Shown here piece by piece: positions 1 to 8,713 of a DNA stretch of 54,428 nucleotides (position 1 is the stretch's first letter; each line of letters begins with the position of its first letter). Source of the DNA: an uncultured Psychroserpens sp. (lineage in GTDB: Bacteria > Bacteroidota > Bacteroidia > Flavobacteriales > Flavobacteriaceae); NCBI RefSeq assembly GCF_947501425.1, contig NZ_CANMVN010000012.1, positions 1 to 54,428 on the forward strand, read 5' to 3'. Below the pieces are notes generated by a model. It made no database searches and was not told the origin of the DNA. It saw only the letters and a program-made list of their open reading frames with translations. The position numbers and the translations under genes are program-made.

Positions 1-1434
1 GTAACCGATGATAGTGATGATCCGACAGATGCTACAGATAATGATAACAATGGCGATGGAGAGCCAGATGATCCAACCGATACAACAATCCCACAGAACC
101 CATCGATCAGCATCATTAAAGAGAGCAGTTTAGATCTAGGAGCAGATGGTGTTGTGAGTGTAGGCGATATCATTACTTACACCTATACAGTAAGCAACAC
201 AGGTGATGTGACCTTATTTGATGTTAGTGTATCAGAAGATGCAGCCGACTTTACAGGAACAGGTACGCTACCAACCCCAACATATCAGAGTGGAGGAGCC
301 GACTTAGACTTAGAAGCCGACTTAGAAGACTTAGCCGTAGGAGCAGGAACGATAGTGTACACAGCAACTTATGCTATTACACAGGATGATATCGATGCAG
401 GAGTTGTAACGAATCAGGCAACAGCTGATGGAAGTGATCCACAAGGCGGAACAGTAACCGATGATAGTGATGATCCGACAGATGCTACAGATAATGATAA
501 CAATGGCGATGGAGAGCCGGATGATCCAACCGATACAATAATCCCACAGAACCCATCGATTAGCATCATTAAAGAGAGCAGTTTAGATCTTGGCGCAGAT
601 GGTGTTGTGAGTGTAGGCGATATCATTACTTACACTTATACAGTAAGCAACACAGGTGATGTGACCGTATTTGATGTTAGTGTGTCAGAAGATGCAGGTG
701 ACTTTACAGGAACAGGTACGCTACCAACTCCAACATATCAGAGTGGAGGAGCCGACTTAGACTTAGAAGCAGACTTAGAAGACTTAGCTGTAGGAGCAGG
801 AACGATAGTGTACACAGCAACTTATGCCATCACACAGGATGATATCGATGCAGGAGTTGTAACGAATCAGGCAACAGCTGATGGAAGTGATCCACAAGGC
901 GGAACAGTAACCGATGATAGTGATGATCCGACAGATGCTACAGATAATGATAACAATGGCGATGGAGAGCCGGATGATCCAACTGATACAACCATCCCAC
1001 AGAACCCATCGATCAGCATCATTAAAGAGAGCAGTTTAGATCTAGGAGCAGATGGTGTTGTAAGTGTAGGCGATATCATTACTTACACCTATACAGTAAG
1101 CAACACAGGTGATGTGACGGTATTTGATGTTAGTGTGTCAGAAGATGCAGGTGACTTTACAGGAACAGGTACGCTACCAACCCCAACATATCAGAGTGGA
1201 GGAGCCGACTTAGACTTAGAAGCCGACTTAGAAGACTTAGCTGTAGGAGCAGGAACGATAGTGTACACAGCAACTTATGCCATCACACAGGATGATATCG
1301 ATGCAGGAGTTGTAACGAATCAGGCAACAGCTGATGGAAGTGATCCACAAGGTGGAACAGTAACCGATGATAGTGATGATCCGACAGATGCTACAGATAA
1401 TGATAACAATGGCGATGGAGAGCCAGATGATCCA
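1..1434 (+). repeat. Tandem 453-bp coding repeats, about 3.2 copies visible
   Basis: The sequence GTAACCGATGATAGTGATGA recurs at 1, 454, 907 and 1360, exactly 453 bp apart. Copies differ at only scattered bases, for example gcagccgac against gcaggtgac and aca ata against aca aca. The fourth copy diverges after about 1434, where the linker changes to one ending in LPQQPQ. The array continues upstream of the window, so total copy number is unknown. Confidence 0.97.
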
Positions 1435-2529
1435 ACAACAACAGATCTTCCGCAACAACCACAATTAGATGTTGTAAAAGTTGCAGATATTCTTGATAAT
1501 GGAGATGGTGTAATTGGTGTAGGTGATGTAATTACGTATACGATTACTGTAACTAACTCTGGAAATGTAAGCTTGACAAACGTTACTATTGTGGATACGT
1601 TTACAGATGCTAATAATATTCCGTTAACCTTAGATTCAGGACCAACATATGTAAGTTCAGATTTAGGTAGTACAGAAGGAAATCTATTAGTTGGTGAAAC
1701 AGCTACTTATACAGCAACATACACTATTACTCAAGATGACGTTGATGCTGGAGGATTAGTCAATAGTGTTGTAGCAGATGGAGAAGGACCTGATGGAACA
1801 ACAACAACTGATACTAGTGATGATGGAGATGATACCGATGGAAATACAGAAGATGATCCAACTGTAACTGAAACAGATTCTGATTTTGAATTATCAATAA
1901 CTAAAGAGCTTGATATTTTGGAGCCTGTTATTGGTGATGAAGTTACGTTTACTATAACAGTAGCTAATGAAGGATTTGTAACTGCAACAGGTGTTGTTGT
2001 TGATGAAGTTATTCCTAGTGGATATACTTTTGTTTCGGCAATAGCAACAGCAGGAGCATATTCAGAATTTGATGGCGAATGGGTTGTAGGACAATTAAAT
2101 CCTGGTCAGGTAGAAGTTCTTGAAATTACTGTAGAAGTTCTTGGATTTGGTGATTATCTGAATACAGCTTCCATTTCAGAATTTGCAGGAGGTAACGATC
2201 AAAATGAAAATAACAATAGTGACTCTGTTGGAGTTTCACCTATATGTTTAACTATTTACAACGAGTTTTCTCCTAATGGAGATGGTGTAAATGATTTCTT
2301 CAATATAGATTGTATTGAAACATTTCCTAACAATAGATTAGAGATTTATAATAGATGGGGAAATATAGTTTATGAAACTAATGGATATAGAAATGATTGG
2401 GATGGAACTTCTAATGGAAGAGCTGTTCTAAGTCAAGGAGATAAACTACCAGTAGGAACATATTACTACGTAATTGATTTAGGAGATGGTTCTGAACCAA
2501 GAGTAGGATGGTTATACTTAAACAGATAA
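1..2529 (+). CDS. Giant repeat cell-surface protein with T9SS type B sorting domain (5' partial)
   Basis: The frame is open from base 1, so the N-terminus lies upstream; 842 residues are visible. The GTG at 154 is internal to the repeat and is not a start. Roughly residues 1-478 are near-identical 151-residue units, each with a beta-sandwich of the DUF11/DUF7507 type (pattern [17 protein letters not shown]) and an Asp/Asn-rich linker that could bind calcium. A divergent unit follows (about 480-620), then a DUF11-like domain (about 630-745). The end carries [16 protein letters not shown] and NRWGNIVYE, hallmarks of the gliding-motility-associated (CHU_C, type B) C-terminal domain that directs T9SS export and surface attachment. 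PorP/SprF and OmpA genes follow directly. An adhesin role is inferred; the cargo class is well supported. Confidence 0.9.
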   Translation, partial: VTDDSDDPTDATDNDNNGDGEPDDPTDTTIPQNPSISIIKESSLDLGADGVVSVGDIITYTYTVSNTGDVTLFDVSVSEDAADFTGTGTLPTPTYQSGGADLDLEADLEDLAVGAGTIVYTATYAITQDDIDAGVVTNQATADGSDPQGGTVTDDSDDPTDATDNDNNGDGEPDDPTDTIIPQNPSISIIKESSLDLGADGVVSVGDIITYTYTVSNTGDVTVFDVSVSEDAGDFTGTGTLPTPTYQSGGADLDLEADLEDLAVGAGTIVYTATYAITQDDIDAGVVTNQATADGSDPQGGTVTDDSDDPTDATDNDNNGDGEPDDPTDTTIPQNPSISIIKESSLDLGADGVVSVGDIITYTYTVSNTGDVTVFDVSVSEDAGDFTGTGTLPTPTYQSGGADLDLEADLEDLAVGAGTIVYTATYAITQDDIDAGVVTNQATADGSDPQGGTVTDDSDDPTDATDNDNNGDGEPDDPTTTDLPQQPQLDVVKVADILDNGDGVIGVGDVITYTITVTNSGNVSLTNVTIVDTFTDANNIPLTLDSGPTYVSSDLGSTEGNLLVGETATYTATYTITQDDVDAGGLVNSVVADGEGPDGTTTTDTSDDGDDTDGNTEDDPTVTETDSDFELSITKELDILEPVIGDEVTFTITVANEGFVTATGVVVDEVIPSGYTFVSAIATAGAYSEFDGEWVVGQLNPGQVEVLEITVEVLGFGDYLNTASISEFAGGNDQNENNNSDSVGVSPICLTIYNEFSPNGDGVNDFFNIDCIETFPNNRLEIYNRWGNIVYETNGYRNDWDGTSNGRAVLSQGDKLPVGTYYYVIDLGDGSEPRVGWLYLNR

Positions 2530-2560
2530 TTAATAAGGCAAGATTAAAAACAATATTAAA

Positions 2561-3493
2561 ATGATACAAAAATCATCATTATTAAAAGGATTAATACTGT
2601 TAGTGTTTAGTACACTAATGATTAATACTAGTTTTGCACAGCAAGACCCTCAGTATACACAGTATATGTATAATACTATGAGTGTTAATCCTGCTTATGC
2701 TGGACAGCGAGAAGTATTAAGCATAACTGGACTTCATCGTACACAATGGGTTGGTATTGATGGTGCGCCACAAACACAAACATTAGGTATTCATGCGCCA
2801 CTCAGAAACGATAAGATTGGTTTAGGGTTGTCTGTTGTAAATGATGCACTCGGACCTGTTAATGAATATTATATAGATGCTAATTTTTCATATACTATTC
2901 AAGTGAGTGATAATAATACCAAATTATCTTTTGGAGTCAAAGGTGGTGTTCATGCATTAACTTCAGATTGGAGTGAAGGAGTCATACAGCAATTAGGAGA
3001 TCCAACGTTTGCAGACAATTTGAGCGTGTTTTCACCAACAATAGGTGCTGGTTTATATCTACATAATCGCAAGTGGTATGTAGGCTTATCTGTTCCTAAT
3101 TTTTTGAAGACAGAACACTTCGATGCAAGTCAAGTCTCAATTGCTAAAGAACGAATGAACTATTACTTAATTGCAGGATATGTTTTTGATTTAAGCGAAA
3201 ATACAAAGTTTAAACCTGCAGCTTTTGTAAAAGCGGTTTCAGGAGCGCCAATAATTGCTGATGTTTCGGCTAACTTTTTATTTAATGATAAGCTAACTTT
3301 AGGTTTAGCCTGGAGATGGGATGACTCTGTAAGTGGCTTAGCAGGAATTCAAGTTACTGATGGTTTATACATTGGTTACTCTTATGATGCAACAACAACA
3401 AATCTTAATAACTATAATAGTGGATCTCATGAGATTATGTTACGATTTGAATTACAAAAAGTAGGTAGAATATTATCACCAAGATTCTTCTAA
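2561..3493 (+). CDS. PorP/SprF family type IX secretion outer membrane protein
   Basis: 310 residues. A signal peptide (about 1-26, ending SFAQ) precedes the family signature QDPQYTQYMYN and NPAYAG; the rest has the alternating pattern of an outer membrane beta-barrel. PorP/SprF proteins associate with the T9SS and are needed for secretion or surface attachment of type B cargo. This copy starts 31 bp after a type B cargo gene and ends 4 bp before an OmpA-family gene, so it is probably the dedicated partner of that cargo rather than the core PorP. The partnership is inferred from context. Confidence 0.92.
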   Translation: MIQKSSLLKGLILLVFSTLMINTSFAQQDPQYTQYMYNTMSVNPAYAGQREVLSITGLHRTQWVGIDGAPQTQTLGIHAPLRNDKIGLGLSVVNDALGPVNEYYIDANFSYTIQVSDNNTKLSFGVKGGVHALTSDWSEGVIQQLGDPTFADNLSVFSPTIGAGLYLHNRKWYVGLSVPNFLKTEHFDASQVSIAKERMNYYLIAGYVFDLSENTKFKPAAFVKAVSGAPIIADVSANFLFNDKLTLGLAWRWDDSVSGLAGIQVTDGLYIGYSYDATTTNLNNYNSGSHEIMLRFELQKVGRILSPRFF

Positions 3494-3497
3494 AAAA

Positions 3498-5477
3498 ATG
3501 ATTATGAAAACACACAAGATTATATGTATACTAGCTTTGAGTTTTGTTTTTTCTATGGGATATTCTCAAAGAGGAAAGGTAAGACAAGCTAACAAAGAGT
3601 ATGATAATTTAGCGTACTTAAAAACAAGTGAAATTCTTTTAGAAGTAGCTAATAACGGTTATAAATCTGTTGATTTACTTCAGAAACTTGCAAACTCATT
3701 TTACTTCAATAATCAAATGGAAGAAGCTGCAAAATGGTATGGCGAGTTAATGGCTATGGATGAAACTTTGGACCCAGAGTACTACTTTAGATATGCTCAA
3801 GCTTTAAAATCTATTGAGAACTATTCAGAGTCAGATAAGTGGATGAAAAAATTTGCTGAAGCTGATCGTAGTGATTTAAGAGGAAGAGCTTTTAAATCTA
3901 CTGTAGATTATCTATCAATGATCGATGAGGCTAGTAGAGAATTCGAAGTTTATAACTTAGAAATCAATTCTGAAAATTCAGATTTTGGAACTGCCCAATA
4001 TCAAGATCAAATCATATTTGCATCGTCTCGTGGTGGTGGAAAGAAATATAAATGGAACGAACAACCTTACCTGGATCTGTTTTCAGCAGATAAACAAGAG
4101 AATGGAACTTATGGTAATGTTAGTGAACTTGATAGTGATATTAATACCAAATTTCATGAATCTTCTGTGGCATTTACTCCAGACGAAAAAGTGATGTACT
4201 TTACGCGTAATAATTATTTCAATAAAAAATATAAGAATGATGAAGATGGCACCAACCGTTTAAAGTTATTTAAAGCTACTTTAGATGAAGATGGAAATTG
4301 GGCAGACATCGAGTCTGTGCATTTCAATAGTGACGACTACAGTGTAGCTCATCCAACAATCAATGCTAACGGAACTAAGCTATATTTTGCTTCAGATATG
4401 ACTGGTACTTTAGGTGCGTCAGATATCTTTGAGGTGGATATAAACCAAGATGGTTCTCTAGGAGATCCTGTTAATCTTGGACCAGCAGTTAATACTGAAG
4501 GTCATGAAACCTTTCCTTTTGTAAATTCTGAAGGGGATTTATATATGTCATCTAATGGTTTTAGTGGATTAGGTGGTTTAGACGTTTTTGTAATTAGAGA
4601 TTTTGAAAACAAAAGAGAACTAAATCAACCAATGGCTCTAGAGAATGTTGGACGACCAATTAATAGTCCGATGGATGACTTTGGTTATTTTGAAAATCTG
4701 TCAACTAAAGAAGGTTTCTTCACCTCAAACAGAGATGGAGGAAAAGGAGATGATGATATCTATAGCTTTACTATTCCTGAATGTGAACAAGTGGTAGAAG
4801 GAACCGTTAAGGATAAACAAACCCTTGAGCTATTACCAGGAGCTATTGTAACCATCTATGATGCTGAAGGAAATCCGTTAAATCAAGTTACAACAGGTGC
4901 TGATGCGACCTATAAATTTGAAGGACTCGCCTGTGAAATGGAATATTTAATTAGAGGACAGAAAGAGACTTATGCTTCAGATGAAAAGCGTTTCACAACT
5001 CCTAAGAAAAAACAAGAATTAGTTATTGAATTACTATTGGAAAAAGACGAAGTAGAATTAGAGCCTTGTGCCGATTTAGCTAAGATTTTAGATATTCCAA
5101 TTATTTATTTCGACTTCGATAAGTTCAATATTAGATATGATGCTGAAGTTGAGTTACAGAAAGTACTAGCTGTGATGAATAAATATCCTACAATTACAAT
5201 CGATATTAGAAGTCATACGGATTGTAGAGGACCAGCAGATTATAACAACCGACTTTCAGAAAATAGAGCGCAATCAACACGACAATACTTAATAGATAAA
5301 GGTGTTGATGCAGATCGTTTAACAGCTAAAGGATATGGTGAATCTAGATTAGTTAATGATTGTGGATGTGAACCTACAAATAATTCTGATTGTTCTGAGG
5401 CAGAACACCAATTGAACAGACGTAGTGAGTTTATCATTACAAGTATCAATGGTGTGAAATGCCCTGAAAAAGAATAA
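3498..5477 (+). CDS. OmpA-family peptidoglycan-binding protein with TPR and PD40 repeats (PorE-like)
   Basis: 659 residues. Start ATG at 3498, with a second ATG two codons on (3504) that would give a cleaner signal peptide (KIICILALSFVFSMGYSQ). Domains in order: TPR-like helices (about 25-140), WD40-like PD40 beta-propeller repeats (about 160-430, with ASDIFEVDI and GLDVFV blades), a carboxypeptidase-regulatory-like Ig domain (about 434-500), and a C-terminal OmpA domain (about 530-655) with YFDFDKFNIRYD and the peptidoglycan-contact stretch NNRLSENRA. This is the architecture of PorE-type proteins that tie T9SS outer membrane parts to the cell wall. It is the last gene of the trio; a strong terminator follows. 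Confidence 0.92.
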   Translation: MIMKTHKIICILALSFVFSMGYSQRGKVRQANKEYDNLAYLKTSEILLEVANNGYKSVDLLQKLANSFYFNNQMEEAAKWYGELMAMDETLDPEYYFRYAQALKSIENYSESDKWMKKFAEADRSDLRGRAFKSTVDYLSMIDEASREFEVYNLEINSENSDFGTAQYQDQIIFASSRGGGKKYKWNEQPYLDLFSADKQENGTYGNVSELDSDINTKFHESSVAFTPDEKVMYFTRNNYFNKKYKNDEDGTNRLKLFKATLDEDGNWADIESVHFNSDDYSVAHPTINANGTKLYFASDMTGTLGASDIFEVDINQDGSLGDPVNLGPAVNTEGHETFPFVNSEGDLYMSSNGFSGLGGLDVFVIRDFENKRELNQPMALENVGRPINSPMDDFGYFENLSTKEGFFTSNRDGGKGDDDIYSFTIPECEQVVEGTVKDKQTLELLPGAIVTIYDAEGNPLNQVTTGADATYKFEGLACEMEYLIRGQKETYASDEKRFTTPKKKQELVIELLLEKDEVELEPCADLAKILDIPIIYFDFDKFNIRYDAEVELQKVLAVMNKYPTITIDIRSHTDCRGPADYNNRLSENRAQSTRQYLIDKGVDADRLTAKGYGESRLVNDCGCEPTNNSDCSEAEHQLNRRSEFIITSINGVKCPEKE

Positions 5478-5506
5478 TAAATAGTAAGATCTATTAAAAT
5501 AAAGTT

Positions 5507-5540
5507 AAAAGCTACCTTTTTCAAGGTAGCTTTTTTGTTT
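5507..5540 (+). terminator. Intrinsic terminator after the PorP/OmpA operon
   Basis: GCTACCTT (5511-5518) pairs with AAGGTAGC (5523-5530); A-T pairs extend the stem and a T-run follows. Confidence 0.93.
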
Positions 5541-5567
5541 CTGGTGTTTTTTTAAAGATTTAGTTGT

Positions 5568-5575
5568 TATTTTTG
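5568..5575 (+). promoter_or_regulatory. TAnnTTTG promoter box close to the idi start
   Basis: TATTTTTG lies six bases before the ATG at 5582 and matches the flavobacterial -7 consensus TAnnTTTG. No TTG at the usual -33 distance is seen. If used, transcription would begin at or next to the ATG, giving a nearly leaderless mRNA. Confidence 0.55.
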
Positions 5576-5581
5576 TTAGCT

Positions 5582-6106
5582 ATGACAGAAGAACATGTAA
5601 TTCTTGTAAACGAAAACGATGAGCAGATTGGTACAATGCCAAAAATGGAAGCTCATGAAAAAGCAGTCTTGCATCGTGCTTTTTCAGTTTTTATCTTTAA
5701 TGATAAGAATGAATTAATGTTGCAACAACGTGCTAAACATAAATATCATTCACCATTATTATGGACCAATACCTGTTGCAGTCACCAGAGAGTTGGGGAA
5801 ACCAATTTAGAAGCTGGTAAACGCCGATTAATGGAAGAAATGGGCTTTGTAGTAGACCTCAAAGAAACAACCTCTTTTATTTATAAAGCACCATTTGATA
5901 ATGGATTGACTGAGCATGAACTAGATCATATTATGGTTGGACATTTCAATAATGAGCCAGTTATAAATACTGATGAAGTTGAAGCCTGGAAGTGGATGCC
6001 ATTAGAAGCAGTAAAAGTAGATATTGAACTGCATCCTGAGCTTTACACAGCATGGTTTAAGATTATTTTTGATAAATTTTACGAACACATAAACATCACA
6101 AAGTAA
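5582..6106 (+). CDS. idi: Isopentenyl-diphosphate delta-isomerase, type I
   Basis: 174 residues from the ATG at 5582. An upstream TTG (5564) would put the start inside the promoter box, so I reject it. This Nudix-fold enzyme interconverts isopentenyl and dimethylallyl diphosphate for isoprenoid and menaquinone synthesis. Visible features: NTCCSHQR with the catalytic cysteine, the Nudix-like RRLMEEMGF with metal-binding glutamates, and WKWMPLEAV near the end. Length is normal for the bacterial enzyme. The stop codon shares its last A with the start of the next gene, so the three genes idi, PTPS and manA are probably co-translated. Confidence 0.95.
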   Translation: MTEEHVILVNENDEQIGTMPKMEAHEKAVLHRAFSVFIFNDKNELMLQQRAKHKYHSPLLWTNTCCSHQRVGETNLEAGKRRLMEEMGFVVDLKETTSFIYKAPFDNGLTEHELDHIMVGHFNNEPVINTDEVEAWKWMPLEAVKVDIELHPELYTAWFKIIFDKFYEHINITK

Positions 6107-6513
6107 TGCGAGTAACAGTAAGTAGAAAAGCACATTTTAATGCAGCACATCGTTTGTATCGTAAAGATTGGAGCTTTGAAAAGAATGATGAGATCTTCGG
6201 AAAATGTAACAATCCAAACTTTCATGGGCATAACTATGAATTAATTGTACATGTTACTGGTGAAATAGATAAAGAAACAGGTTATGTGATCGATATGAAA
6301 GTGCTTAAAGATATTATTAAGTCTGAAGTTGAAGATGCTTTTGATCACAAAAACCTTAACGTTGAAGTTCCTGAGTTTAAAGATCTAAACCCTACAGCTG
6401 AGAATATAGTAGTTGTCATCTACAACAAGATCAAACCTAAGCTGAATGCCGATTTTGATTTAGAAATCACTCTATATGAAACACCTAGAAATTTCGTAAC
6501 CTTTTCTGGATAA
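6106..6513 (+). CDS. queD: 6-pyruvoyl-tetrahydropterin synthase / 6-carboxytetrahydropterin synthase family
   Basis: 135 residues. The zinc site is His15 (NAAH), His40 and His42 (FHGHNY); the candidate catalytic cysteine is Cys34 in FGKCNNPNFHGH. The family converts dihydroneopterin triphosphate, made by FolE (encoded at 49973-50650), either to 6-carboxytetrahydropterin for queuosine or to pyruvoyl-tetrahydropterin. The Cys-to-His spacing with a CNNPN stretch is closer to animal PTPS than to E. coli QueD, which has a shorter CGRLHGH, so the symbol is provisional. A queE gene elsewhere in the window (31455) favours the queuosine role. Overlaps idi and manA by one base each. Confidence 0.85.
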   Translation: MRVTVSRKAHFNAAHRLYRKDWSFEKNDEIFGKCNNPNFHGHNYELIVHVTGEIDKETGYVIDMKVLKDIIKSEVEDAFDHKNLNVEVPEFKDLNPTAENIVVVIYNKIKPKLNADFDLEITLYETPRNFVTFSG

Positions 6514-7484
6514 TGAAAACTGAATTATATCCATTAAAATTTAAACCGATTTTAAAAGATAAAATTTGGGGAGGTGAAAAGCTAACGACAATTCTCAATA
6601 AAACATCCAATCAATCCAATATTGGTGAAAGTTGGGAAATAAGTGATGTTGAAGACGATACCTCTATCGTAACTAATGGGCCTCTCAAAGGACAATCCTT
6701 AAAAGCGCTCCTAGAAAATTATAAAGAAGCATTTCTGGGTAACAAGAATTATAAGGTTTTTGGAAATAAGTTTCCGCTACTTATCAAGTTTATTGATGCT
6801 AAAGAGGATTTGTCTATACAGCTTCATCCAAATGACGAGTTAGCTCTTACGCGTCACAATTCCTTCGGAAAAACAGAAATGTGGTATGTGATGCAAGCTG
6901 ATGAAGATGCTAACCTTATCGTAGGATTCAATCAAAAAATAACAGCAGAAACATACTTAGAGCATCAGAAACATAAGACCTTGACTGAGATTTTAAATTT
7001 TGATATAGTTCAAACTGGTGATGCTTATTTTATTGAGGTAGGTCGAATTCATGCTATTGGTGCTGGAGTACTTTTAGCTGAAATTCAACAAACCAGTGAT
7101 GTCACTTACAGAGTTTATGATTGGGATAGAGTAGATGATCAAGGTAATGAACGTGAATTACATAATGATCTAGCTATCGATGCTATCAATTTTGATATGG
7201 AAAATGATTTTAGAGTGTCTTATGATAAGATAGAGAATCAATCTAATTCTATGGTTTCGTGTCCATATTTTACAACCAACTTTCTTCACGTTACTGCGCC
7301 AATTTCAAAAGTTAATAATAAAGATTCATTCTTTATTTACATGTGTGTTGAAGGTGAAGCACAAATTGAAACTGAAACAGGAGTTGAAGCAATTAAACAA
7401 GGAGAAACGATACTAATTCCTGCAGCAATAGAAACTTATAAAATAACTTCAGGTAACGCAAAACTATTAGAAGTTTATGTTTAA
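6513..7484 (+). CDS. manA: Mannose-6-phosphate isomerase, class I
   Basis: 323 residues; zinc-dependent cupin enzyme interconverting mannose-6-phosphate and fructose-6-phosphate, feeding GDP-mannose and polysaccharide synthesis. Visible: N-terminal KFKPILKDKIWGGEKL, GESWEISDVE, the metal-site segment SIQLHPND, and EVGRIHAIGAG containing another metal ligand. It is the shorter bacterial form without the long C-terminal domain of fungal enzymes. Its ATG overlaps the preceding TAA by one base. It is the third gene of the idi operon; a new promoter-like TAATTTTG overlaps its stop codon, suggesting that the next gene can be transcribed separately. Confidence 0.93.
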   Translation: MKTELYPLKFKPILKDKIWGGEKLTTILNKTSNQSNIGESWEISDVEDDTSIVTNGPLKGQSLKALLENYKEAFLGNKNYKVFGNKFPLLIKFIDAKEDLSIQLHPNDELALTRHNSFGKTEMWYVMQADEDANLIVGFNQKITAETYLEHQKHKTLTEILNFDIVQTGDAYFIEVGRIHAIGAGVLLAEIQQTSDVTYRVYDWDRVDDQGNERELHNDLAIDAINFDMENDFRVSYDKIENQSNSMVSCPYFTTNFLHVTAPISKVNNKDSFFIYMCVEGEAQIETETGVEAIKQGETILIPAAIETYKITSGNAKLLEVYV

Positions 7485-7489
7485 TTTTG
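7482..7489 (+). promoter_or_regulatory. Possible -7 box for the 7511 gene
   Basis: TAATTTTG fits TAnnTTTG and overlaps the manA stop codon, 21 bases before the ATG at 7511. Confidence 0.4.
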
Positions 7490-7510
7490 TAGCAAATAAA
7501 TTTAAATATT

Positions 7511-7780
7511 ATGGCAAACGTTAGAGACCTTAAAAAAGACATCAATTTTGTTTTAGGTGATATTATTGAAGCAGTTTATGTTTGGGAATACTCAAACACT
7601 GATAAAGACACTAAGAAGAGTGAAGCAATAATTGATGAAGCAATCAACACATTTGATGAGTTAATTGCTAAGGTGAATGATAAAAGTGTAGACAATAAAA
7701 AAGCACACTTTAAATCAATTAAAAATGAATTAGAAGATAGAGGTAGAGCCTTAATCGAAAAATTAAACAAATTAGGATAA
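7511..7780 (+). CDS. Conserved small acidic helical protein of unknown function
   Basis: 89 residues, no signal peptide or membrane segment. It is rich in Asp, Glu and Lys and predicted by eye to be nearly all helical (DLKKDINFVLGDIIEAVYVWEY, then ELEDRGRALIEKLNKLG; shown in parts). I recognise it only as a conserved flavobacterial hypothetical. It sits alone between the manA operon and tRNA-Thr with its own possible promoter. The small size and charge would suit a helical bundle or an adaptor, but no function can be assigned. Confidence 0.75.
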   Translation: MANVRDLKKDINFVLGDIIEAVYVWEYSNTDKDTKKSEAIIDEAINTFDELIAKVNDKSVDNKKAHFKSIKNELEDRGRALIEKLNKLG

Positions 7781-7795
7781 TTTTAAGAGGAGCGT

Positions 7796-7825
7796 TTGCA
7801 AATTTATAATTCCATATTATATTTG
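7796..7825 (+). promoter_or_regulatory. Promoter of tRNA-Thr
   Basis: TTG at 7796-7798 and TATATTTG at 7818-7825 are separated by 19 bases, a very good match to the flavobacterial TTG / TAnnTTTG promoter. The tRNA begins 13 bases further on. Confidence 0.8.
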
Positions 7826-7837
7826 CAGCTCCAAAAA

Positions 7838-7911
7838 GCCGATGTAGCTCAGCTGGCTAGAGCAGCTGATTTGTAATCAGCAGGTCGTGGGTTCGAGTCC
7901 CTCCATCGGCT
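7838..7911 (+). tRNA. tRNA-Thr (anticodon TGT)
   Basis: Cloverleaf read directly: acceptor GCCGATG (7838-7844) pairs with CATCGGC (7904-7910); D-arm GCTC...GAGC; anticodon stem GCTGA/TCAGC with loop TTTGTAA, anticodon TGT at 7872-7874, reading ACA-type codons; T-loop GTTCGAGTC. The CCA end is not encoded. A strong hairpin terminator follows directly. Confidence 0.97.
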
Positions 7912-7914
7912 CAA

Positions 7915-7957
7915 AAAAAATCCCAAACTTACAAGTTTGGGATTTTTTTTTAATCGT
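7915..7957. terminator. Bidirectional terminator between tRNA-Thr and the 8665 lipoprotein gene
   Basis: TCCCAAACTT (7921-7930) pairs with AAGTTTGGGA (7933-7942) over a tiny loop; an A-run precedes it and a T-run follows it. It serves tRNA-Thr on the plus strand and the convergent minus-strand gene ending at 7958. Confidence 0.92.
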
Positions 7958-8665
7958 CTATTGTTCTTTTTCTTCTTCTTGTCGTTCTTCGATAAAGTCT
8001 TTCAGCTGTTTACCGTATTTAGAGCTTTTAATATTATCGGCAAGTGCATCATATATTTGTTGTAAATAACTCACACTAGTATTTGGTACTTCGCTTATGG
8101 CTAAATATGGAGATACTTCACTATCTGGATGGTTGACAGCAAAGTTAATTGTATAGCGGTATTTACTCTTTAATAAATTGTCAAACTTAACTTTTAGTTC
8201 TTCTACTTTGCTGGTGTCTTTAGCTTTTTGATATTCTAGACTTTCTTTGATCATATCTAAATTCTTATCATTAAAATTAGACATCATCTCCAAATATTCA
8301 TCTAGCACTTTCTGTTGCTCAGATCCTTTTATAATAGCATCAACGCTAAAATTTTTCAATGTTGAATTAATTTCAGTAATCCCTTTATTTGCAAAGAAGG
8401 CTATCGTTCCATCTTCATCATCATTTTTATCAAGCTTTAAGAACAATACTTCTGGTTCTTCCAGATCACTATGCAATTTAAAACTAGCCTCTCCATTGAT
8501 AGCCATAGAATCTAAAGTTATCATAATAGAATCTTGTTGTTTTTGAAGGTAAAGTATTCCTTTTTTTAAATCTTTTACCTGACCAATAAGTGTGAAATCA
8601 TGTTGTTCCTCTTTTCCGCAGGACAACAATAACAGTGCTAGTATGACAACTAAAATTTGCTTCAT
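7958..8665 (-). CDS. DUF4369-type lipoprotein
   Basis: 235 residues from the ATG at 8665; a start ten codons upstream would spoil the signal peptide. A classic lipoprotein signal ends LLLLSC with the lipidated Cys16. Residues about 24-120 match the DUF4369 beta-sandwich (FTLIGQVKDLKKGILYLQK) usually found ahead of a thioredoxin domain in Bacteroidota TlpA/ResA-like proteins. The remaining residues are helical, and no thioredoxin CxxC motif is present, so this is a stand-alone form. Envelope location is confident; function unknown. Confidence 0.85.
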   Translation of the reverse strand: MKQILVVILALLLLSCGKEEQHDFTLIGQVKDLKKGILYLQKQQDSIMITLDSMAINGEASFKLHSDLEEPEVLFLKLDKNDDEDGTIAFFANKGITEINSTLKNFSVDAIIKGSEQQKVLDEYLEMMSNFNDKNLDMIKESLEYQKAKDTSKVEELKVKFDNLLKSKYRYTINFAVNHPDSEVSPYLAISEVPNTSVSYLQQIYDALADNIKSSKYGKQLKDFIEERQEEEKEQ

Positions 8666-8713
8666 TTTAATGATTTTAGAGTGAGCAAATATCATATAAA
8701 AAATAATGAAAAG

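Noticed and set aside
1-1434. CRISPR or satellite-like array
   Set aside because: Units are 453 bp, contiguous, in frame and coding; there are no spacers.
414-1464. Minus-strand ORFs of 70-75 codons inside the tandem repeats
   Set aside because: They recur at exactly 453-bp spacing because the host coding repeat recurs, and their residue patterns are antisense reflections of the repeat protein.
5564-5581. TTG start of idi giving six extra residues
   Set aside because: It lies inside the TAnnTTTG box, and the ATG at 5582 gives the normal family length.
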